This document shows, one piece after another, positions 1 through 5,654 of a stretch of DNA of 6,852 nucleotides. Within the stretch, counting starts at the first letter, position 1. Every line of letters starts with the position of its first letter. The position numbers and the translations under genes are program-made. Below the pieces are notes generated by a model, which saw only the letters and a list, made by a program, of their open reading frames with translations, made no database searches and had not been told where the DNA came from. Where the stretch lies: NCBI GenBank assembly GCA_021156345.1, contig JAJNDJ010000044.1, forward strand, positions 1-6,852, in the 5' to 3' direction. This DNA comes from Rubrobacteraceae bacterium. Lineage in GTDB: Bacteria; Actinomycetota; Rubrobacteria; Rubrobacterales; Rubrobacteraceae.

Positions 1-2538
1 GACTCCGGTCGCCCCGAGCCCGGTCGCTGTCTCCACCCAGTGGTCCGTCGGCGCCTCCATGACGTGCAACCCTGGCTTGCCGGAAGGGACCGCCTGCCCG
101 TAAGCGAGGGTGTTCTCCACGGGACGATCCCCGAGCACGGCTTCCAGGTAAACCGGCGAAGAGAGGACCGCAGCCCTCTCGGGTACGACCACCGTCCCGC
201 CTGAGTTCGCGACGGCGAGCGTTATCTGGGCGAGGCTTTGGGCAACTTCGTTCGAGACAGGACCAGAGGCGTACAGGCCTAGCCGCAAGGCTTCCGGGCC
301 AGCGCTCTCGTATTGCAGCTCTCCCGCATTCTCCAGGATCTCGGCGAACCAGTCTTCGACTTTCGCGACCACGCTGTCTATGCCGCCGTCGAGCTGGACG
401 CTCGCCCACCCAAAGCGATTCGGGTCGAGGCCAGCCTCTGTGAGGCGGTTTCTGAAGTAGTCGTTGTGTGTTTTCTCGCAGCCGTGCTCCAGGAGCAACC
501 CGAACCTCACGGTGGGGCTGGCGAGGTATCCTAGAACGGTGCGGGAGTAGATGGTCTCGGCCGAGCCGGCGGAGACGCCGCAGCCCTCCGTGTGGGGCAG
601 GGCGACGAAGCGGGTTACCTTGCCCTGCGTAGCACCGCTTTCGTTCAGCCGGTTGGCTATGCGGCGTGAGATCTGACCCGAGCAAAGGCTCGTAGGCATG
701 ATGAGCCCGACCTGATCCAGGACCGGCCCACGCCCACTCCTTATGGCCTCGAACGAGAACTCCACGTCAGGGACATCCTCACTTACGGGCAACGGCTCGC
801 CGTCCGGTTCCTGCTCGTTTTTGAGCAAGTCCAGGTTCTCGTCGCTCGTCTGCTTCCAGTCGCGCCAGATGGAGACCTGGGAGTGGCCCGCACGCTCACC
901 CACGGTCCTCTCGCCCGAGGCGGCTCTTAGTGTCCGCTCGAAAGTCTCGCGGCCAAGCTCTTCCATCGGGGTGCCGTCCAGGTAGGCGCCGGCGTTCACG
1001 TCCATGTCCTTGGAGAGGAGCTCGTAGCGGCCGGTAGTGGTGACGAACTTTATGGTCGGGACGAAGGGGAAGTTGGTAATGGAGCCATTGCCCGTGGTGA
1101 AGAAGATCATGTTCGCACCCGAGGCGACCTGTCCCGCGACGCTCTCCAGGTCGTTGCCTGGGCTGTCCATAAAGTAGAAGCCGCTCTCGTACATCCGCTG
1201 GGCGTACTCGATAATGCGGTCGATGCGCACATCGGGGTGCTTCTTCATCGCGGCCCCGATCGACTTGATGGAGATGTTGTAGAGCCCGCGGTAATTGTTG
1301 CCTCCAGACGGATTGTCCTCGGCGGTGTGCCCATGCCACGAGACGCGCTCCTTGAACCGCTCGACCGTAGAGAGGAAGCGCCGCGCGGTTTCGAGGTCTT
1401 TGACGTTCTTCAAGACGTAGTGCTCGGCCCCGATCAACTCGTCCGTCTCTGCCAGGTTGGCGATGCCGCCGTTCCTGACCACCTCCCTGCTCACCCACGC
1501 CACGAGCGGGTTCGCGGAGACTCCGGAGAAGGCGTCGGACCCTCCGCACTGGAGCCCTATCCTGAGCTGGGAAGCAGGCTCCTCGGTGCGCCGCGCCGCG
1601 TCGACCAACTCGAGCCAGCCCTGCACCACGGACTTGGCCTTTTCGAGGTCCCGCCTGAAGCTCCCCTCCAGGCTCATGTACTCGTGCGGCACATCGTCTG
1701 TCGGGTAGCCGTGCTCCTCCAGGTAAGTCCCGAGCATACTGTTCGTCACGGCCTCTTCACCACCGTGGTCGAGCACGAGCACGGCCCCAACGTTCGGGTT
1801 GACCATGAAGCCACCCAGGGTTCCCAGCAGCAGGTCCAGGTTGTTCGGTGTGCGCTCCTCCCCACCCTCCGTGTGGGCGACGCAGACTATGCCGTCTACG
1901 TTCTCGTATGCGTCGGCGACGCCGTTCATCTCGAGCTCCAGCGCCCTGACGAACCCGGTGAGCCTCGAGGTAACACCCATCACGACTATGTAGTTACGCG
2001 TCCCGACGCCCCTACCTGCACCGCGTCTATAACCCATGAAGGTGCGCGGCTCGTCGTGCAGGGGGACCTGCTCTCCGGGGCGGAAATGCTCCTCGTCGAT
2101 GGCGTAGGGCTGGAGTTCGGCGTCGCTGAAGTTCGGCTCTTCGGGCAACTTCAGGCCGGCCACGTCCTGCCCTCCCGGGACGCGCCCCCCGCCCTGATCG
2201 GAGGTCCCTTCAGGATCCTCGTCTTCGCCGCGTTCGGGCGAGACCCGCAAACGCTCACGTAGAACGCGCAGTATCTTCTCGTTGCACGCGTAATCGCCGG
2301 GCGCGATGTCCCTCATTGCGCGCCCGAAGCGGAGACCCCAAGAGAGCAGATCCTCCCCTTTTGCTATCGGCTCGACGGCGAAGCGGTGTCCTTCGAGGAC
2401 CGTGTGGCCGACCGTAATCTCCGAGCCTTCACGGGATACGCGCGTCCCCGCCTCCAGCCTCCGGGTCGCCATAGCCACGTTGTCGCCAGGCGCAGGGAGG
2501 CGTCCGACCTCCCGAAAATCCCATACTCGTTCTTTCAC
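1..2538 (-). CDS. UxaA-family (altronate/galactarate dehydratase-like) protein with tandem duplicated dehydratase unit; 3' end beyond window
   Basis: The minus-strand frame opens at GTG 2538, with GGAGG at 2546-2550 seven bases upstream, and stays open for 846 codons to base 1. I checked all in-frame positions for stops and found none, so the gene is truncated only by the window edge. Residues 1-95 form a SAF-like domain and about 96-165 an acidic, Gly-rich linker. Residues 168-562 match a complete UxaA/GarD dehydratase: GYRRG, GVGTRNY, CGGSDAFSG with C331, SPGNDL, FTTGNG and a terminal GHSQVSIW. From about 608 a second related unit begins, with LCSG (C619), HTEGC (H649, C653) and HGCE (C687), then a degenerate C-terminal part up to 846. 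Known members have about 500 residues and dehydrate aldonic or aldaric acids using a metal. The first unit has Gly226 and Gly260 where the second has C653 and C687. It is the last visible gene of the operon; the substrate is unknown. Confidence 0.9.
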   Translation of the reverse strand, partial: MKERVWDFREVGRLPAPGDNVAMATRRLEAGTRVSREGSEITVGHTVLEGHRFAVEPIAKGEDLLSWGLRFGRAMRDIAPGDYACNEKILRVLRERLRVSPERGEDEDPEGTSDQGGGRVPGGQDVAGLKLPEEPNFSDAELQPYAIDEEHFRPGEQVPLHDEPRTFMGYRRGAGRGVGTRNYIVVMGVTSRLTGFVRALELEMNGVADAYENVDGIVCVAHTEGGEERTPNNLDLLLGTLGGFMVNPNVGAVLVLDHGGEEAVTNSMLGTYLEEHGYPTDDVPHEYMSLEGSFRRDLEKAKSVVQGWLELVDAARRTEEPASQLRIGLQCGGSDAFSGVSANPLVAWVSREVVRNGGIANLAETDELIGAEHYVLKNVKDLETARRFLSTVERFKERVSWHGHTAEDNPSGGNNYRGLYNISIKSIGAAMKKHPDVRIDRIIEYAQRMYESGFYFMDSPGNDLESVAGQVASGANMIFFTTGNGSITNFPFVPTIKFVTTTGRYELLSKDMDVNAGAYLDGTPMEELGRETFERTLRAASGERTVGERAGHSQVSIWRDWKQTSDENLDLLKNEQEPDGEPLPVSEDVPDVEFSFEAIRSGRGPVLDQVGLIMPTSLCSGQISRRIANRLNESGATQGKVTRFVALPHTEGCGVSAGSAETIYSRTVLGYLASPTVRFGLLLEHGCEKTHNDYFRNRLTEAGLDPNRFGWASVQLDGGIDSVVAKVEDWFAEILENAGELQYESAGPEALRLGLYASGPVSNEVAQSLAQITLAVANSGGTVVVPERAAVLSSPVYLEAVLGDRPVENTLAYGQAVPSGKPGLHVMEAPTDHWVETATGLGATGV

Positions 2539-2545
2539 AGCAATG

Positions 2546-2550
2546 CCTCC
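2546..2550 (-). promoter_or_regulatory. Ribosome binding site that fixes the GTG start of the UxaA-family gene
   Basis: GGAGG on the minus strand lies seven bases before GTG 2538. The protein reads MKERVWDFREVGRLPAPGDN from there, which is the expected beginning of a SAF domain. No better start is visible upstream: the frame meets a TGA about ten codons before the GTG, in the sequence TTTTGAGATGATGACGGAGG. Confidence 0.7.
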
Positions 2551-2593
2551 GTCATCATCTCAAAATACGTTCTCCCTACGAGTGTATCTTGCC

Positions 2594-2848
2594 TCACTGA
2601 TGGGGATGGTAACCAGCAGGACGCGTGCCAGGAGGCGTCGGAGGTCCTGTGGAGCGGCGGGCGAGACGCCTGTTGTAGACGTTGGCCATGTTCTCGGCCC
2701 ACTCCCGGGCCGGGAAATTCCCGTCTTTGTCGAAACGGGCAAGCCAGTCTTCTGGGTCGCCGGCCCTGACGACGAGGAAAGCCCCTTCTTCCTCACGCAC
2801 GGCGAGTCTGCCGGCCATCGCCTCCTCAGTCTCGCGTTCCCACGTCAC
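2594..2848 (-). CDS. Small soluble protein of unknown function, 84 aa
   Basis: I do not recognise a named family. The product starts at GTG 2848, preceded by a GAGGTGGG purine run about nine bases upstream. The alternative ATG at residue 11 has its GAGGAGG only two bases away, which is too close. Residues 11-62 look like a compact acidic domain: a beta-like GRLAVREE/GAFLVVRAG segment, then DPEDWLARFDKDGNFP, then an amphipathic helix REWAENMANVYNRRLARR. The tail from about 66 is Pro/Gly/Thr-rich and probably disordered. It has no cysteines, signal peptide or membrane segment. It lies between the Rieske gene (78 bp upstream) and the UxaA-family gene (55 bp downstream) on the same strand, so co-transcription is likely. 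The well-formed helix and acidic composition make it more convincing than the overlapping frame at 2560-2796. Confidence 0.6.
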   Translation of the reverse strand: MTWERETEEAMAGRLAVREEEGAFLVVRAGDPEDWLARFDKDGNFPAREWAENMANVYNRRLARRSTGPPTPPGTRPAGYHPHQ

Positions 2849-2891
2849 CAGCTCATCCCACCTCTGTTTGCAGACAAATCCTGTAGCCGTG

Positions 2892-2922
2892 GTTTACAAA
2901 GCAAGTGACCTTCTTTGTAAAC
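2892..2922. repeat. Perfect 10-bp inverted repeat, GTTTACAAAG / CTTTGTAAAC, arm centres 21 bp apart
   Basis: The arms occupy 2892-2901 and 2913-2922 around an 11-base centre and stand out as AT-rich in GC-rich surroundings. Each arm contains TTTACAAA or TTTGTAAA, itself a loose TTTnnAAA palindrome. The arm centres are 21 bp apart, two helical turns, as expected for a dimeric or tetrameric regulator bound on one face. The repeat begins four bases after the Rieske stop codon and is not followed by a T-run, so a rho-independent terminator is unlikely. On the minus strand TTTACA (2916-2921) and TGTAAA (2893-2898) are 17 bases apart, so the repeat could itself overlap an internal promoter for the 84-aa gene and the UxaA-family gene. 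No regulator is assigned. Confidence 0.55.
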
Positions 2923-2926
2923 TGCA

Positions 2927-3298
2927 CTAGAGCCTGACCTTGACCTTGCCGTCCTCGGCGACTACCTCGTAGGAGCGGAGGGTGATGTTCGGGTAAGCGA
3001 GGCACCTCCCTGTCGGGACGTGGTATTCGAGACCGTGCCAGGGGCAGGCTACGATCTCGCCCTCGTTCACCCACTCGAACTTCCAGTCGTTCTCGCTCCT
3101 AGCGACAAGGGTGCCAAGGGGCGGCTTGCCCTCGCACAGGGGTCCCGTCTGGTGAGGGCATACGTTAGGAAGGCCGTAGAGCTTGCCGCCGACGTTGAAG
3201 ACCCCGATCTCACGCCTCCCGACCTTCACGACCCTGTGAATTCCTACCGGAAAGTCCGAGAGGTCCCCGACGACGTGCTCCTCGCGCCTGCTACTCAT
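2927..3298 (-). CDS. Rieske [2Fe-2S] ferredoxin-like protein, 123 aa
   Basis: The two Rieske cluster-binding boxes are intact: C47-P-H49 followed by QTGPLCEG, and C85-P-W-H88 followed by GLEYHVPTG. The two Cys and two His bind one [2Fe-2S] cluster. Box 1 to box 2 is 35 residues from H49 to C85, about twice the usual spacing of a small Rieske ferredoxin. The insert (about 58-80) is rich in charged and aromatic residues. There is no signal peptide or membrane anchor, so it is a soluble cytoplasmic protein, unlike the Rieske subunit of a bc1 complex. The ATG at 3298 overlaps the amidohydrolase stop as ATGA and has no clear ribosome binding site, which suggests translational coupling. Small Rieske proteins often pass electrons to ring-hydroxylating oxygenases, but no oxygenase is in the window. 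Its partner may be the adjacent amidohydrolase or an enzyme encoded elsewhere. Confidence 0.93.
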   Translation of the reverse strand: MSSRREEHVVGDLSDFPVGIHRVVKVGRREIGVFNVGGKLYGLPNVCPHQTGPLCEGKPPLGTLVARSENDWKFEWVNEGEIVACPWHGLEYHVPTGRCLAYPNITLRSYEVVAEDGKVKVRL

Positions 3299-4434
3299 CG
3301 CAGGTCGAGGCGGTTGCCGCCGGCGTCGATGTTGAAGAGTCTCAGGGCGTTCTCTCCGAAGACTTTGCGCCTGACCTCGTTGGTAAAAGGGATCTGGTGC
3401 ACCTTCGATGGGTGGTCGAAGTCGTGGTGCGGCCAGTCGGAGGCGAAGATGGTGTTGTCCTCTCCGTCGTACAGGTTCATCATCGTCACCAGGTCGGAGA
3501 GGTTCTCAGGCTCCTCGACGGGTTGGGTGGCGAAGTACATCTTCTTCAAGTAGGTGCTCGGTTTGTCTTCGAGGAAAGGGACCTCGCGGCGGCGCTCGAT
3601 ATATTCCTTGTCCATCTTGTGCATCAGGAAAGGCACCCAGGAGATGCCCGCCTCGGTGACGGCGACGCGGAGGTCGGGATACCTTACCGGTACGCCGGTG
3701 GTGATCATGTGCACTATGTTCGCCATTATCGAGAAGGTGTGGCTACAGATATGCCGCCCGAACTCAGTCTCGAACCCTTGCGTGTTGAAAGGGAAGACGG
3801 GATGGATGACGGTTACGCTGTGCATGAGTACGGGCAGGTCCGCGCTTTGGGCGGCGTCGTAGATCGGATCGTACTGCCTGTGTCCCCAGAGACGCTCGAG
3901 CCCTGCACAAGGTAGGAACACCCCGACCATGCCAGGCTCTCCGGCATATTTCTGTATCTCTCTGGCCGCGTCCACGGGGTTTTGCGGGCAGGCGAGGATG
4001 CAGCCGAGCAGGCCGTTCTCGGGCGAGCACCACTCTTCGAGGAGCCAGGCGTTGTAGGCGCGGGCCAGGGCCGAAGCGTAGTCCACCTGTGAGATCACCG
4101 CTAGTTTCAGGAAGTGGTCGGGGAAGAGGACACCGATGTCCACGTGGATCTCGTCGAGCTCCTCGCGCATCTGGGCGGCGGAGTGGACCATGCGGGTGCC
4201 TTCCTGCCCTGACGGGAACTTCGCCTCGTACACCGTAGTCCCTGGCGAGAAGCCCGGGATGTCCAGGTAGAACTCCTTCGCGTCCTTTATGGTCTCAAGG
4301 GCCTTCCGCCAGGGCATCTCGCAATAGGGCATGATCGCCTCCGGCGACTCATGGACGTGCACGTCGCAGTCAACGACGAATATGTCCTCCAGCCTCTCCT
4401 TGCGTTCTGTTCTCTCTGTTACGGCCTCGCCCAC
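3295..4434 (-). CDS. Amidohydrolase-2 (ACMSD-like) metal-dependent TIM-barrel hydrolase or decarboxylase, 379 aa
   Basis: The protein begins with VVDCDVHVHE, where H26 and H28 form the first metal-binding pair after strand 1. It continues with PVLMHS (H205), VTEAGISWVPF (E261) and FASDWPHHDFDHP (D333). This is the amidohydrolase-2 pattern of 2-amino-3-carboxymuconate semialdehyde decarboxylase relatives, in which two N-terminal His, a central His and a C-terminal Asp hold one divalent metal. Such enzymes decarboxylate or hydrolyse carboxylated aromatic or muconate-type substrates. At 379 residues it is within the family range, and it is cytoplasmic with no signal peptide. The GTG start at 4434 has GGGAGG about six bases upstream. 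It lies 21 bases after the SDR stop and overlaps the Rieske gene by four bases, so the three genes form one tight transcription unit. The superfamily is secure; the reaction is not determined. Confidence 0.92.
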   Translation of the reverse strand: MGEAVTERTERKERLEDIFVVDCDVHVHESPEAIMPYCEMPWRKALETIKDAKEFYLDIPGFSPGTTVYEAKFPSGQEGTRMVHSAAQMREELDEIHVDIGVLFPDHFLKLAVISQVDYASALARAYNAWLLEEWCSPENGLLGCILACPQNPVDAAREIQKYAGEPGMVGVFLPCAGLERLWGHRQYDPIYDAAQSADLPVLMHSVTVIHPVFPFNTQGFETEFGRHICSHTFSIMANIVHMITTGVPVRYPDLRVAVTEAGISWVPFLMHKMDKEYIERRREVPFLEDKPSTYLKKMYFATQPVEEPENLSDLVTMMNLYDGEDNTIFASDWPHHDFDHPSKVHQIPFTNEVRRKVFGENALRLFNIDAGGNRLDLR

Positions 4435-4455
4435 GGTTCCTCCCTGATTCCGTCT

Positions 4456-5211
4456 CTAGCGCATCATCCAGCCGCCGTCGATACCGATGGTCTGGCCCGT
4501 TATAAAGGAAGACGCGTCAGAAGCAAGGAACGAGACGAGGTTGCCGACATCTTCCGGCGTGCCGCGGCGCTTGATGCTCTGCTGCTCGAGCACCCAGCGG
4601 TTGTAGCCTTCCTGGTCGGGGTGGATCTTCTCGGCGTCAGTGGGGAAGGCGCCTGGCGCTATGGCGTTCACGTTGATGCCGTCAGGGCCGACCTCGCGGG
4701 CGAGCGTGCGCGTAAAGCCGACGATGCCTCCCTTCGAGGATACGTAATCGAGCAAGAGCGTCCACCCGATAAAGAAGGTAATGGAGGCCACGTTCACGAT
4801 GTTACCGCGTCCCTGCTCCTTCATAAGGGGATAGACGGCCCGCGCGCACAGGAAGTAGCCTTTGAGGTTCACGGCCATCACCCTGTCCCATTCTTCCTCC
4901 TCGATCTCCGTCCACGCCCGTCTCGGGTAGATGGCGGCGTTGTTGACGAGGATATCCACCCTGCCGAGCCCGCGCGCGACCTCAGCGGCCATGGCCTCCA
5001 CCGAACGCCGGTCCGAGATGTCGGCCTCCACGGCCATGGCGCCGGCACCGGCCGCTTTGACTACATCCGCGACCCTCTCCGCCTTCTCACGCGAGACGTC
5101 GACCGCGGCAATGGCCGCGCCGTCCGAGGCAAGCCTAGCGCAGATGCCCTCGGCGAGGCCCCCGCCCCCGCCCGTCACGATAGCGACCCGACCCTCCAGA
5201 GGACCTGCCAC
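4456..5211 (-). CDS. Short-chain dehydrogenase/reductase (classical SDR), about 251 aa
   Basis: This is a Rossmann-fold NAD(P)-dependent oxidoreductase that interconverts an alcohol and a ketone. In numbering from the longest frame (TTG 5220) it shows the cofactor loop TGGGGGLAEG (16-25), Asp41 after strand 2, DI at 67-68, NNAA (93-96), N118, and the catalytic set S146, Y159 and K163 in YVSSK. PGAF follows at 189-192 and the classical ending GIDGGWMMR. Asp41 suggests NAD rather than NADP. The last Gly of TGxxxGxG is Ala, a mild deviation. I chose GTG 5211 because AGGAGG (5221-5226) abuts the TTG at 5220 but sits nine bases before the GTG. It is the first gene of the operon behind the promoter at 5258-5286, and its stop is 21 bases before the amidohydrolase. 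The substrate is unknown, probably a hydroxy-acid or sugar-derived alcohol. Confidence 0.93.
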   Translation of the reverse strand: MAGPLEGRVAIVTGGGGGLAEGICARLASDGAAIAAVDVSREKAERVADVVKAAGAGAMAVEADISDRRSVEAMAAEVARGLGRVDILVNNAAIYPRRAWTEIEEEEWDRVMAVNLKGYFLCARAVYPLMKEQGRGNIVNVASITFFIGWTLLLDYVSSKGGIVGFTRTLAREVGPDGINVNAIAPGAFPTDAEKIHPDQEGYNRWVLEQQSIKRRGTPEDVGNLVSFLASDASSFITGQTIGIDGGWMMR

Positions 5212-5220
5212 CAGAACCAA

Positions 5221-5226
5221 CCTCCT
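5221..5226 (-). promoter_or_regulatory. Ribosome binding site AGGAGG of the SDR gene
   Basis: A perfect AGGAGG on the minus strand ends directly against the TTG at 5220, leaving no spacer. It is nine bases from the GTG at 5211, which is therefore the better start. A CTG at 5214-5212 would have a spacing of six and cannot be excluded. Confidence 0.7.
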
Positions 5227-5257
5227 AGACCGAACCGCTAACCTTCACCTACCGACG

Positions 5258-5286
5258 ATGATATACGCCTCGTGGAAGCGCAACAA
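5258..5286 (-). promoter_or_regulatory. Candidate sigma-70-type promoter of the SDR-amidohydrolase-Rieske-UxaA operon
   Basis: On the minus strand TTGTTG (5281-5286, three of six to TTGACA) is followed after 17 bases by TATCAT (5258-5263, five of six to TATAAT). Transcription would start near 5251 and leave a leader of about 40 bases before GTG 5211. The -35 box overlaps the T-rich tail of the upstream terminator. The match is modest, but the position between a terminator and the first gene of the operon supports it. Confidence 0.45.
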
Positions 5287-5309
5287 CAAAGCCCGAACCC
5301 CTGCGGGCT
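5281..5309 (-). terminator. Rho-independent terminator after the 69-aa membrane protein gene
   Basis: Read on the minus strand, AGCCCG (5304-5309) pairs perfectly with CGGGCT (5290-5295) around an eight-base loop and is followed by TTTGTTGTTG. The stem is short but GC-rich with a T-rich tail. It begins 36 bases after the stop of the 69-aa gene. It separates the regulator and membrane-protein unit from the metabolic operon. Confidence 0.6.
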
Positions 5310-5344
5310 CCGGCCGTTTCAGAGACTCGTGCCTGGCGCTGGAT

Positions 5345-5554
5345 TCAGGATCTAAGCAGCCGCCGCACGAGGATAGAGGCCAGGATGGTCGAGGTCGCGG
5401 TCGTCGCTCCCTTGAGAAGCGCCTCTATGGCGTCGTCTTTGATGCCACGCTCATCGGGTATGTCTATGAGCCTGTCGGTGATGTACTGGGTGATGAGGTA
5501 GGCTATCGCGGCTGCCAGTATGGTTACGATCCGCTGCTGCATCGCGTCGTTCAT
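5345..5554 (-). CDS. Small two-helix membrane protein of unknown function, 69 aa
   Basis: The product starts at ATG 5554, with AAGGGAG about four bases upstream, and ends in RRLLRS. A first hydrophobic helix spans about residues 9-25 (IVTILAAAIAYLITQYI). A highly charged loop of about 20 residues follows, containing DRLIDIPDERGIKDD. A second, weaker hydrophobic and Ala/Thr-rich helix covers about 43-63, and the end is positively charged. This suggests a hairpin in the cytoplasmic membrane with an Arg-rich cytoplasmic end. No cysteine, catalytic motif or known small-protein signature is visible. It follows the BTAD regulator by 100 bases on the same strand and is closed by a terminator. I do not know its role; an envelope or stress-related accessory protein is only a guess. 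Confidence 0.75.
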   Translation of the reverse strand: MNDAMQQRIVTILAAAIAYLITQYITDRLIDIPDERGIKDDAIEALLKGATTATSTILASILVRRLLRS

Positions 5555-5654
5555 ACGCTCCCTTCGGCCTTTTGCGGTCTGCTCTGGTCGGTACCCACGA
5601 TAGGCTCTGCGAAAACCACGCGGGTTCTGGTCTTCGAGTCCGGCCCGGCAGCTC

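Noticed and set aside
1237..2262. 341-codon plus-strand open frame
   Set aside because: It lies wholly opposite the UxaA-family gene, and its translation shows no domain. It is a shadow arising from GC-rich codons on the other strand.
1..2540. Possible frameshifted or decayed gene, because only short scattered frames are closed on both ends in this region
   Set aside because: Reading the minus strand from GTG 2538 in steps of three, every TTA, CTA and TCA on the plus strand falls out of frame. The gene is intact and only cut by the window edge.
2560..2796. Alternative 78-codon minus-strand frame overlapping the 84-aa gene
   Set aside because: Its product is Ser/Pro/Thr-rich without clear secondary structure and has no good ribosome binding site, whereas the 84-aa frame gives an ordered acidic domain.
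2892..2922. Rho-independent terminator after the Rieske gene
   Set aside because: The stem is AT-rich and the sequence after it on the minus strand is CACGGC rather than a T-run. An operator or promoter role fits better.
4351..5241. 296-codon plus-strand open frame
   Set aside because: It is antisense to the SDR and the beginning of the amidohydrolase, which carry complete family motifs; its product resembles nothing.
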